This document shows, one piece after another, positions 1 through 5,342 of a DNA stretch of 11,880 nt. The translations under genes and the position numbers were made by a program. The first letter of the stretch is position 1. Each line of letters starts with the position of its first letter. The notes under the pieces were generated by a model. That model worked only from the letters and a program-made list of their open reading frames with translations. It was not told the origin of the DNA and did no database searches. Source of the stretch: Thermoplasmata archaeon M9B1D (GTDB lineage: Archaea; Thermoplasmatota; E2; DHVEG-1). Location of the stretch: the NCBI GenBank assembly GCA_002900535.1, contig MUGC01000036.1, positions 1 to 11,880 of the forward strand, written 5' to 3'.

Positions 1-1
1 A

Positions 2-148
2 AATGTGTTACCTAAAACCAAGATTAAATGCCCGAAATGTGGAAATAATGAAGCCTTTTGGATTCTTCGTCAAATGAGGGGTAGCGATGAACCTGAAAGT
101 CATTTTTATACTTGTACTAAATGCAGTTATAAGTGGAGAGAAGATTAA
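2..148 (+). CDS. tfs: Transcription factor S (TFS/RpoM), C-terminal part only
   Basis: Only the last 48 codons are present; the gene starts outside the window. The fragment holds the C-terminal zinc ribbon: CPKC at fragment residues 10-13, then the acidic hairpin GSDEPE, then CTKC followed by YKWRED at the end. TFS is the archaeal homologue of TFIIS. It enters the RNA polymerase funnel, where the Asp-Glu pair stimulates cleavage of backtracked RNA. Because the DE pair is intact, an active cleavage factor is expected rather than an inhibitory paralogue. In many archaea tfs lies next to pcn; here one secreted-protein gene separates them. Family assignment is confident; the N-terminal ribbon cannot be judged. 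Confidence 0.93.
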   Translation, partial: NVLPKTKIKCPKCGNNEAFWILRQMRGSDEPESHFYTCTKCSYKWRED

Positions 149-190
149 ATAGGAAAAAAATATATCCGTATTAGAGGATGTTTAAAAATA

Positions 191-208
191 GAAAGATTTA
201 TATATAAA
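191..208 (+). promoter_or_regulatory. BRE/TATA promoter of the secreted-protein gene
   Basis: GAAAG followed by TTTATATATAAA is a strong archaeal BRE plus TATA box. Transcription would begin about 25 bases downstream, near 228. That leaves a short leader carrying the GGGAG ribosome binding site at 243-247. Confidence 0.7.
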
Positions 209-255
209 TCAAATGAATAATATTAATACTGGACCCGATTAAGGGAGTGAATATA

Positions 256-957
256 ATGAAAAAAAATATAAAAAAAATGATAACCATAGCAATTACCTTT
301 ACTTTTTTGTTAACCGCAGTTAACCTTTCACAAGCAAATGCAGTTAACAAAACAATTTTAAAAGATGAAAAAATCGAAACAGAAAAATTTACTTTCTATA
401 GATATGGCCCAGATGGAACGGTGACTCCGATAGAAATCGAAGTCGATACCAAAAATATAGATAATATCGAAGATTTTTTAGCAGATAAATGCGAAGAACT
501 TTTTGAAAAAGATACTGAGATACAAAATTTTTTAAAGAGCAAAATTAATAGTTTTATGGGAAACAGAACACAGTTTAATTTATCATTTGATTTCGGTTAT
601 TTACATGTTAAGTCAAAAGGTAGAGGTTTCCACTATAATACAGCCCTTTTAGGAGAAATTATATTGCGATACGCTTTATTTAGACTTGGACTACCTCGTC
701 CACAATCAATATTTGGAAAACCATTAGTTTTCTGCAGATACCCAGCAGATAATAGTTCACAAACAACAATCACCCCGATTATTAGATCATTATTTAGAAC
801 TAATGCAACTACGCAAATAAATGGTAATCATAGTTTGTTGCTTGTAAGCTTTGTTGGAATTACGTCATGGGTGGGCCGGGTTTCAAGGACACCATTTGAC
901 ATTTTCCCAAAAACACTCAATGGTGTTGCAAGATTTGCATTTTGGAAGGAAATTTAA
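256..957 (+). CDS. Secreted protein of unknown function
   Basis: About 233 residues. I do not recognise the family. The N-terminus is a clear export signal: lysine-rich MKKNIKKM, a hydrophobic stretch ITIAITFTFLLTAV, then a likely cleavage region near QANAV. The mature part begins with a charged, acidic region (about residues 35-95 with many Asp/Glu/Lys), followed by a more hydrophobic, Arg-containing half without an obvious membrane anchor. A YRYGPDGTVTPIEIEV segment looks like a beta-rich repeat-free domain edge. ATG 256 is preferred because GGGAG lies 8 bases upstream; GTG at 247 would fall inside that site. It has its own TATA box and sits between tfs and pcn, which are often adjacent in archaea, so it is probably an insertion into that block. 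Role unknown. Confidence 0.8.
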   Translation: MKKNIKKMITIAITFTFLLTAVNLSQANAVNKTILKDEKIETEKFTFYRYGPDGTVTPIEIEVDTKNIDNIEDFLADKCEELFEKDTEIQNFLKSKINSFMGNRTQFNLSFDFGYLHVKSKGRGFHYNTALLGEIILRYALFRLGLPRPQSIFGKPLVFCRYPADNSSQTTITPIIRSLFRTNATTQINGNHSLLLVSFVGITSWVGRVSRTPFDIFPKTLNGVARFAFWKEI

Positions 958-1046
958 TAATAAAAACCGTCATTGTTATAAACTGAAAATGCATTTATTT
1001 TTTTTACAATTTCAACAGATTTATTAATATTTGGGGAGGAAAATAT

Positions 1047-1802
1047 ATGTTTAATGCAAAGGTAAAATCAGAGGTAAAGGTAAAATCAGAGGTACTAAAG
1101 GGCATAATTGATGTAACAAATCCACTCGTAAATGAGGTAAAGTTTAACATTTCACCAAAAGGAATCAGTCTAAGAGCAGTGGACCCTGCACATGTTGCTA
1201 TGGTTGATCTTCAAGTAAAAAACGATGCATTTGAAGAATTTAAAGCATCTGAAATGGAACTAGGAATCGACATGGACAAACTCAGCAGCATCATGCGTCT
1301 TTCAAACACAGGTGATATGGTTAATATAGAATACGATGAAGATACCAATCGCTTAGTTATCAAAATTGGAAATATTGTTAGAAAAATGGGGCTCATTGAT
1401 ACTGCTGGAATGCCAGATCCAAAGATGCCTAATCTGAATCTACCAGCAAAAGTTGTATTAAAAGCATCTGAACTTCTAAAAGGAGTTCGTGCATCAGAAA
1501 CAGTATCTGACCACTTGTCACTAACAGTAAATAAAGATAATTTTGAACTTTTTGCAGAAGGTGATACAGATACCGTTAATCTAAAACTTCCAAAAGACCT
1601 ATTAGATGAACTTACTACCAATACTAAATGTAAAAGCCTTTTTTCGATTGACTACTTTAGCAATATGATAAAACCCGTTCACGGTGAAAACCCTATAACA
1701 ATGATGATTGGAAATGATAATCCAATACGCGTAGAATTTGATATCGCAGAAAACAAAGGTCATGTCACTTATCTCCTTGCACCCCGCATAGAATCTGAAT
1801 AA
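1047..1802 (+). CDS. pcn: DNA polymerase sliding clamp (PCNA)
   Basis: A 251-residue homologue of archaeal PCNA, the trimeric ring that tethers DNA polymerase, FEN1, ligase and other factors to DNA. Recognisable stretches are EVKFNISPKGISLRAVDPAH near the N-terminus, the central AGMPDPKMPNLNLPAK (the interdomain connector, where PIP-box partners bind), and the C-terminal VTYLLAPRIESE. Start ATG 1047 follows GGGGAGG with normal spacing. The unusual point is the first strand: residues 5-10 (KVKSEV) are repeated exactly as residues 11-16, so the protein has six extra residues compared with the usual MFxAxVxxEVLK start. The rest is full length. rnp2 follows after 22 bases and is probably cotranscribed. 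Confidence 0.97.
   Translation: MFNAKVKSEVKVKSEVLKGIIDVTNPLVNEVKFNISPKGISLRAVDPAHVAMVDLQVKNDAFEEFKASEMELGIDMDKLSSIMRLSNTGDMVNIEYDEDTNRLVIKIGNIVRKMGLIDTAGMPDPKMPNLNLPAKVVLKASELLKGVRASETVSDHLSLTVNKDNFELFAEGDTDTVNLKLPKDLLDELTTNTKCKSLFSIDYFSNMIKPVHGENPITMMIGNDNPIRVEFDIAENKGHVTYLLAPRIESE
1059..1094 (+). repeat. Exact 18-bp tandem duplication inside pcn
   Basis: The 18-base unit AAGGTAAAATCAGAGGTA occurs twice head to tail (1059-1076 and 1077-1094) with no mismatch. It keeps the reading frame and duplicates six residues, KVKSEV, in the first beta-strand of the clamp. Confidence 0.95.
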
Positions 1803-1821
1803 AACCTTAGTTTTATTTTTT

Positions 1822-1827
1822 GAGGTG
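1822..1827 (+). promoter_or_regulatory. Ribosome binding site of rnp2 that does not fit its GTG start
   Basis: GAGGTG overlaps the only canonical in-frame start (GTG 1825-1827). Six bases after it comes ATA ATA (1834-1839). In the cold-shock and eS17 genes here the start lies 7-8 bases after the same GGTG core. The spacing therefore points to an ATA start or to an unusual arrangement. Confidence 0.4.
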
Positions 1828-2157
1828 CTTGTTATAATAAAAGAAGGCAGACGCAGACGTTACATTGGTTTTGAGGTTAAGCCATTAAAAGATGTATGTT
1901 TTACTAAAAAACAAATAATTGAAGAAATTCAAAAAAAATGTCCTTTAATTTTTGAAAAAGATTGCAAAGAGGCAGATATATACCTTATTAAATATAATGA
2001 TGAAAAAGGAATTGTCAGATGCAAACATACAGATAAAGAAACTACGATAAAACTCTTAAAATCAATTAATAAAATATCTAACAAAAAAGTTACAATAGAA
2101 ACTCTTGGGACTTCGGGAACAATAAAATCACTTGTTAGAAAACATATCAAAAAATAA
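1825..2157 (+). CDS. rnp2: Ribonuclease P protein component 2 (Rnp2/Pop5)
   Basis: About 110 residues, the usual size for archaeal Pop5. It is one of the protein subunits that help the RNase P RNA remove 5' leaders from pre-tRNA. Family landmarks are RRRRYIGFEV near the start, KYNDEKGIVRCKHTDKE in the middle (the conserved KGIVRC strand) and LGTSGTIKSLVRKHIKK at the end. It lies 22 bases after pcn and has no strong promoter of its own. The start is uncertain. GTG 1825 is the only canonical in-frame codon but it overlaps the GAGGTG ribosome binding site; ATA at 1834 or 1837 would have better spacing. Product assignment rests on these motifs and is firm. Confidence 0.9.
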   Translation: MLVIIKEGRRRRYIGFEVKPLKDVCFTKKQIIEEIQKKCPLIFEKDCKEADIYLIKYNDEKGIVRCKHTDKETTIKLLKSINKISNKKVTIETLGTSGTIKSLVRKHIKK

Positions 2158-2185
2158 CAAATTATTTTGTTTAAAGTATAGGTGG

Positions 2186-2201
2186 ATATACAATTGTATA
2201 T
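2186..2201. promoter_or_regulatory. Perfect 16-bp palindrome, candidate operator
   Basis: ATATACAATTGTATAT reads the same on both strands. It lies between the end of rnp2 and the start of a winged-helix regulator, 42 bases before ATG 2244. Such a site is well placed for a dimeric regulator, most simply that regulator itself. This role is inference. Confidence 0.5.
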
Positions 2202-2243
2202 GCAGGTGCATTACCGTATAAGCGATAAATTATTAAAAGGACT

Positions 2244-2600
2244 ATGTATTTCTTTTTTGTGGATGGGATGCAGGTAGGAGAAAGTATTATCACTCCGGAG
2301 ACTCTAAGGCCTCTTGTTATGCGATCTCTTCGGAGGAGTAATGTCCGAAAGAAAATTGCAGAATATCTTTTTGAAATAAGTCCAAGTGGAAGTTACACTT
2401 CAGATATTGCTTATAATGTTAAAACTACGCCAACAAATGTTATCGGAGCGATACGTGGTATGAATTCACGTTATCGTGATGATGAATCACTTCTTGGTCT
2501 TAATTTGATCGAACAAGTTGAAAGTAGTAAAAATGTTAAAATCTATAAAATTACAGATTTTGGGAAAGAAATAATTCAGTTAATGAAAGAAAAAAGATAA
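2244..2600 (+). CDS. Winged-helix transcriptional regulator
   Basis: About 118 residues of an archaeal winged-helix type. The region ITPETLRPLVMRSLRRSNVR, then a helix ending KKIAEYLFEI, then GSYTSDIAYNVKTTPTNVIGAI (helix-turn-helix, about residues 52-72), then a wing and a C-terminal helix ending in LMKEKR, matches small euryarchaeal one-domain regulators of the COG3432 kind. Some of these, such as EarA, control archaellum genes; that link is not shown here. The start is uncertain. ATG 2244 has only a weak AAGGA just before it. GTG 2259 or ATG 2268 would suit a leaderless message from the AT-rich box at about 2226-2236. A perfect palindrome upstream suggests autoregulation, and an inverted repeat follows the stop. 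Confidence 0.8.
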   Translation: MYFFFVDGMQVGESIITPETLRPLVMRSLRRSNVRKKIAEYLFEISPSGSYTSDIAYNVKTTPTNVIGAIRGMNSRYRDDESLLGLNLIEQVESSKNVKIYKITDFGKEIIQLMKEKR

Positions 2601-2604
2601 ACAA

Positions 2605-2654
2605 AAGCCCATAAGCATATTTATCGTGATATCTAGCAAGTTGCTTATGGGTTT
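2605..2654. terminator. Long-stem inverted repeat after the regulator gene
   Basis: AAGCCCATAAGCA (2605-2617) pairs with TGCTTATGGGTTT (2642-2654) over 13 positions with one G-T pair and a 24-base loop. It begins 4 bases after the stop codon. A 3'-end hairpin, for termination or RNA stability, is the simplest reading. Archaeal terminators are usually just T-runs and no long T-run follows immediately, so the function is open. Confidence 0.5.
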
Positions 2655-2810
2655 ACATGCCAATTTTTAAAAGCTCACCCATGTTTTTTTAGTTTAGCAA
2701 TTGTAGAGTAATATTATTGATTGTAGCTAATAAGAACCTTTTTTTACGCTAAGTTGAATCCTTAAGCGATATTTAGTTATATAATTCGTTATTTGACGTA
2801 TATTTTCACA

Positions 2811-2825
2811 GAAAAATTTATATGC
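2811..2825 (+). promoter_or_regulatory. BRE/TATA promoter with no protein gene downstream
   Basis: GAAAAATTTATATGC is a good archaeal BRE plus TATA box. It predicts a transcript start near 2846-2850. The first convincing protein gene beyond it is on the opposite strand, so the product would be a noncoding RNA. Confidence 0.55.
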
Positions 2826-2847
2826 TGACGATATTTTATTAATATTG

Positions 2848-3075
2848 CTATTGCCATTGGGGAGTTGATTGGTATATCATTTTTATTTTATCCCATTCTC
2901 TCCTTTTTCCTCCACCAACCAATCAACTACCCATATTTTCATATTTTTAAAAATAGTTTGTTTTTAGATATGGAAAATTATTGGTATAGGAAAAAAGGAG
3001 TTGATGGTGAAAAGAGCATATCTATTTAAGGGTCTCCTATACCAATCTATTTATAATATATAAAACTTTTTTAAT
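2848..3075 (+). ncRNA. Candidate structured noncoding RNA with two long hairpins
   Basis: No protein gene is seen at 2601-3163. Stem 1 pairs AGTTGATTGGT (2863-2873) with its exact complement at 2918-2928, extended by GGGG/CCC around a bulged A. Its loop is pyrimidine-rich and contains CTCCTTTTTCC (2900-2910). Stem 2 pairs ATTGGTATAGGA (2980-2991) with its exact complement at 3035-3046. GGAAAAAAGGAG (2989-3000) at the edge of stem 2 can pair with the stem 1 loop, with one extra A. A TATA box lies about 25 bases before the predicted 5' end and a run of six T (3067-3072) marks a plausible 3' end. The RNA is inferred from these signals; no known family is recognised. A 19-codon frame at 3004-3063 is too weak to call. 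Confidence 0.45.
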
Positions 3076-3163
3076 TATATATTGAAAAAATCTTTATAAT
3101 CTTAAAATTAACTGTTTTTTAAATCCATATCCGGAAAAGAAAAAATGATTTTATAGGAGTGAT

Positions 3164-3571
3164 TTACTGAATAACTAGATTTACTTCAGGATTAATGAGA
3201 CCCTGTAACCATTCTATAAATTGGTTTATTACATTAATAAGAGCCTTAACTAAGTTAATAAGGGTTATTATAAGTTGTCCTATTTGCATTACTGCTTTAA
3301 TAAAATTAATTATTTTGCCTATAAGATCAATTAAGAATTGTATTAAAGCAAGGAGATTTTCAAATAAACCTTTTGATTGAACATTATAGAGTACATCGTT
3401 TACTTTTTCAATATTTAATTCTAATGTTTCTTCAAGTAATAATATCCTCTGATTAGTATTATTAATATTATTCACTATTGTTTTACCATATGATTGAGGC
3501 ACAGCTGTAGCATTAGACACCATAAGTAATATGATAAAAATGGCTCCGAATATAATAATGGATTTCTTCAT
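3164..3571 (-). CDS. Secreted protein rich in amphipathic helices
   Basis: 135 residues, family not recognised. The N-terminus MKKSIIIFGAIFIILLMVSN is a typical export signal with a likely cleavage after the NATA stretch near residue 23. The mature part has an Asn/Gln-rich start, then about 70 residues of Ile/Leu-rich helix (roughly residues 65-128) with Lys, Gln and Asn spaced so that each segment is amphipathic rather than a clean membrane span. It ends with PEVNLVIQ. Such a chain could lie on or insert into a membrane; no enzyme motif is present. ATG 3571 follows GTGGGGG, and a TATA box lies 35-50 bases upstream. The leader resembles one at 4822-4849. The function is unknown. Confidence 0.7.
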   Translation of the reverse strand: MKKSIIIFGAIFIILLMVSNATAVPQSYGKTIVNNINNTNQRILLLEETLELNIEKVNDVLYNVQSKGLFENLLALIQFLIDLIGKIINFIKAVMQIGQLIITLINLVKALINVINQFIEWLQGLINPEVNLVIQ

Positions 3572-3607
3572 TTTTTACCCCCACGTAACTAACAAAATGA
3601 CTTTTTA

Positions 3608-3622
3608 CTATATAAAGTTCTC
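3608..3622 (-). promoter_or_regulatory. BRE/TATA promoter of the 135-aa secreted protein
   Basis: On the minus strand GAGAACTTTATATAG matches an archaeal BRE plus TATA box. It predicts a start near 3586 and a leader of about 15 bases holding the GTGGGGG site. Confidence 0.6.
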
Positions 3623-3710
3623 TCTATTTTTTTATAGATTTATCCTTAATGTTAAAAAAGCTGTTTTTTTTACATTTGCTAAGATATAGTTTTATAAAAG
3701 AATATGCAAA

Positions 3711-3860
3711 TTAAAAAAATACTGGCGTGTGATACATCGGTTTAGATGGGAATTGATTTCTATAACAATCTAAACATAAGAAGTTTCCTTGAACAGTATT
3801 ATAAGTTAATTTTGTTTCTGAATTGGTTCTTCCACATATTTTACATTCATATACTGTCAT
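3711..3860 (-). CDS. 49-aa zinc-finger protein (two CxxC knuckles)
   Basis: A short gene of 49 residues. CKIC at residues 6-9, followed by GR, and CLDC at 29-32, followed by Y, give two Cys pairs about 20 residues apart. This is the expected layout of a single zinc-binding ribbon or treble clef. The C-terminal tail NQFPSKPMYHTPVFF has no recognised motif. ATG 3860 is preceded by GAGGGTGTGA, a good match to the local ribosome binding site. Small zinc proteins of this kind may bind RNA, DNA or a protein partner; nothing here decides which. It shares its Cys spacing style with the genes at 8120 and 11465. The reading frame is supported by motif plus ribosome binding site, not by length. Confidence 0.65.
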   Translation of the reverse strand: MTVYECKICGRTNSETKLTYNTVQGNFLCLDCYRNQFPSKPMYHTPVFF

Positions 3861-4031
3861 TTTCACACCCTCTCTATTATCATAAATAGTATCGTGTCGA
3901 TTTCTGTCAATTGAAATATTTAAAATTATCGTAATAAAATGTCAAAAAGTAAGAATAAAAAAATTGATTAAAATTATAAACTTTTACTTGTTTTAAAAGA
4001 ATAGTTTTTACAGGCTTACACTGCTTATCTC

Positions 4032-4058
4032 AAGCCGCTGACGGGAATACAGTATTTT
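4032..4058 (+). repeat. 27-bp partner of the sequence at 10844-10870
   Basis: Starting AAGCCG, this stretch matches 10844-10870 at 20 of 27 positions without gaps, and several of the differences are transitions. It is relatively GC-rich for this DNA and lies about 80 bases before the AbrB-type gene. At 10844 the same sequence sits directly upstream of the 82-bp repeat. Confidence 0.4.
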
Positions 4059-4119
4059 ATTCAATTCCCCATCAATATTATTATGATTTTTTAGATATGA
4101 CAATATCTTTTTATTCAGA

Positions 4120-4146
4120 TTTTCCATATAGTTTTCCATATGGAAA
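4120..4146. promoter_or_regulatory. Palindrome over the start codon of the AbrB-type gene
   Basis: TTTCCATATGGAAA (4133-4146) is a perfect 14-bp palindrome containing the ATG at 4140. TTTTCCATAT occurs twice, 12 bases apart (4120-4129 and 4132-4141), about one helical turn. A further inverted repeat, AGATAT/ATATCT, lies at 4093-4108. This is a classic layout for autorepression by the encoded DNA-binding protein. Confidence 0.5.
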
Positions 4147-4334
4147 GAAAACTTCGTGAAATAAATGGTTCACTGGTTGTTACAAGACCTAAGCAAATAT
4201 GCGATCTATACAAAATGAAAAATGGTGATATGCTGGAAATTGAACCAATTTGCATTGGTGAACTACGCTTAAGAAAAAAAAGTTGCGTAGAAAACGCGTA
4301 TAACGGCCGTAGAAACGTTTTAAACTGTTTTTAG
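4140..4334 (+). CDS. AbrB/MazE-type (SpoVT-AbrB) DNA-binding protein
   Basis: 64 residues. The first 48 form a swapped-hairpin AbrB domain: REINGSLVVTRPKQICDLYK, then MKNGDMLEIE, then GELRLRKK. Such proteins dimerise and bind DNA as global regulators or as antitoxins; no toxin gene is seen next to it, so a stand-alone regulator is more likely. Arg at the position before PKQ is unusual, since Ile or Leu is common there. The domain normally ends soon after RLRKK. Here a further 16 residues (SCVENAYNGRRNVLNCF region) are encoded by DNA made of two adjacent inverted repeats with more CG than its surroundings, so the tail may be acquired or altered. The start codon lies inside a palindrome, which suggests autoregulation. 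Confidence 0.75.
   Translation: MERKLREINGSLVVTRPKQICDLYKMKNGDMLEIEPICIGELRLRKKSCVENAYNGRRNVLNCF
4263..4321. repeat. Two adjacent inverted repeats at the 3' end of the AbrB-type gene
   Basis: CTACGC (4263-4268) pairs with GCGTAG (4285-4290), and directly after it AAAACG (4291-4296) pairs with CGTTTT (4316-4321) around the palindrome ACGGCCGT (4303-4310). The block is CG-rich for this region. It overlaps coding sequence and could act as a 3'-end RNA structure. Confidence 0.4.
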
Positions 4335-4523
4335 TAATTATTTCATTAATCTACTCAAAAATGCGTAAGAAGCATAAAAATGGTTTTTTAATGGTTAAAA
4401 ATTAAAATACTTATTTTTTGGTAAAATGACTTAAAAAGTTATTTTTCTCCTATAACACTAGAGTAACGTGCATATTAGAAGATTTGAAGCATCTATTCAA
4501 CAGGAATAAAAATAAATCATTTT

Positions 4524-4595
4524 TTATCTCTGCATTTTACGTTCCTTTTTATTTTTTTTATGTTTCATTGCTAATCGTTTCAATTTAGTAGCCAT
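4524..4595 (-). CDS. Possible 23-aa very basic peptide
   Basis: ATG 4595 is preceded by GGTGAT at normal spacing, and a TATA box (GTTATATAGG on the minus strand, about 4638-4648) lies at a suitable distance for transcription. The peptide is almost all Lys, Arg and small residues: MATKLKRLAMKHKKNKKERK and three more. Size and charge recall tiny ribosomal proteins such as eL41, but the sequence does not match that family. A TGCACT/AGTGCA inverted repeat (4619-4634) lies near the predicted transcript start. Being so short, the frame could be chance, although promoter and ribosome binding site together speak for it. The stretch 4335-4523 before it holds nothing else I can support. Confidence 0.35.
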   Translation of the reverse strand: MATKLKRLAMKHKKNKKERKMQR

Positions 4596-4768
4596 TATAT
4601 CACCGTTTGATTCAATCCTGCACTCTTCAGTGCACATCCTATATAACTTACCCCTTTATACAAACAATTATTTCAAAACACCTAAAAATTTATAAAATTA
4701 TATTATTTAAGTAATTATGATACATTTGTCTCATAAGATAAAGAAATATTCATATAATAGTAATGTGA

Positions 4769-4850
4769 TTATATCTTGGAGGAAAGGAAAATAATAAGGG
4801 AGTGAATTTTCATAAATTTTTCATTTTTTTACCCCCACTATAAACTAACT
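4769..4850 (-). pseudogene. Possible remnant of a secreted-protein gene start
   Basis: On the minus strand, 4850-4822 repeats the leader of the secreted gene at 3571 (GTTAGT, a spacer, GTGGGGG, an A-run and ATG). Its first ATG is followed after three codons by a stop. A second ATG at 4813 gives MKIHSLIIFLSSKI and then a stop, which resembles a truncated export signal. On the plus strand TAAGGGAGTGAAT (4796-4808) repeats the leader of the other secreted gene (240-252). No full gene exists in either direction. This may be a decayed junction or chance. Confidence 0.2.
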
Positions 4851-4905
4851 TCACCCCCCTCCAATTTATTTTTTAACTACTGCTAGGGAAACAATATAAA
4901 AAAAA

Positions 4906-4987
4906 GTGTATTTCTAACATAAGCGATTATCAACTGCGACCATATATACAAGATAACATATACGGTAATCATAAGAGTTTCCTCTTA
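4906..4987 (+). repeat. 82-bp intergenic element, copy 1
   Basis: This matches 10872-10953 without gaps at about 70 of 82 positions by hand count. An inner block of 26 bases (4924-4949), containing GATTATCAACTGCGACC and then CATATATAC, is identical in both copies, as is AGAGTTTCCTCTTA at the 3' end (4974-4987). The changes are concentrated in between. It directly precedes the HTH gene at 5019. It may be a promoter with an operator: the CATATATA would serve as TATA box, with a transcript start near 4970. Alternatively it may be a structured RNA: ACTG/CGGT and TATA/TATA pair, AGAG/CTCT can form a small hairpin. Confidence 0.7.
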
Positions 4988-5018
4988 GTTATAAGTATTA
5001 AAAGGGGCATTATATATT

Positions 5019-5342
5019 ATGAAACATTCTAGCTGTGAGTACATAATGTGGAATGGATTACCTGTTATAAGAAAAGAAATAGCAGTAAGTATGATTAATG
5101 ATTATGGATTAAATCAAAAAGAAACAGCAGAAAAACTAGATATAACACCTGCAGCAGTATGTCAATATCTTTCAAAAAAACGAGGAAGACCACATATTTT
5201 TAATAAAATCATTTTATCTGAAATAAAATTATCTGCTAAAAACATAATAGAAAACGGCAATGGATACATAATCCCAGAAACCTGCAGAATATGCAAACTG
5301 GTTAAAAAAAGTACAGAGCATGATTTATTTAATAAGATATGA
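5019..5342 (+). CDS. HTH transcriptional regulator, COG2522-like
   Basis: 107 residues. CEYIMWNGLPVIRKEIA at residues 6-22 and the helix-turn-helix LNQKETAEKLDITPAAVCQY (about 31-50) match small archaeal XRE-like regulators of the COG2522 kind. In that family a conserved Cys near the start is combined with a Cys pair near the end; here C6, C89 and C92 (CRIC) are present, so metal or redox sensing is possible. ATG 5019 follows AAGGGG with a rather long spacer. The 82-bp repeated element ends 31 bases upstream and probably carries the promoter or operator. The stop overlaps the start of the next gene as ATGA, so the two are translationally coupled. The target genes are unknown. Confidence 0.75.
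   Translation: MKHSSCEYIMWNGLPVIRKEIAVSMINDYGLNQKETAEKLDITPAAVCQYLSKKRGRPHIFNKIILSEIKLSAKNIIENGNGYIIPETCRICKLVKKSTEHDLFNKI

Noticed and set aside
1211..1621. 136-codon open frame on the minus strand inside pcn
   Set aside because: It is the antisense of a clearly conserved PCNA sequence, is Ser-rich as expected from such a shadow, and has no independent motif.
3004..3063. 19-codon frame inside the loop of stem 2 in the candidate RNA
   Set aside because: AAGGAG is only 3 bases before the ATG, and the peptide has no recognisable character. The stem structure explains the sequence better.
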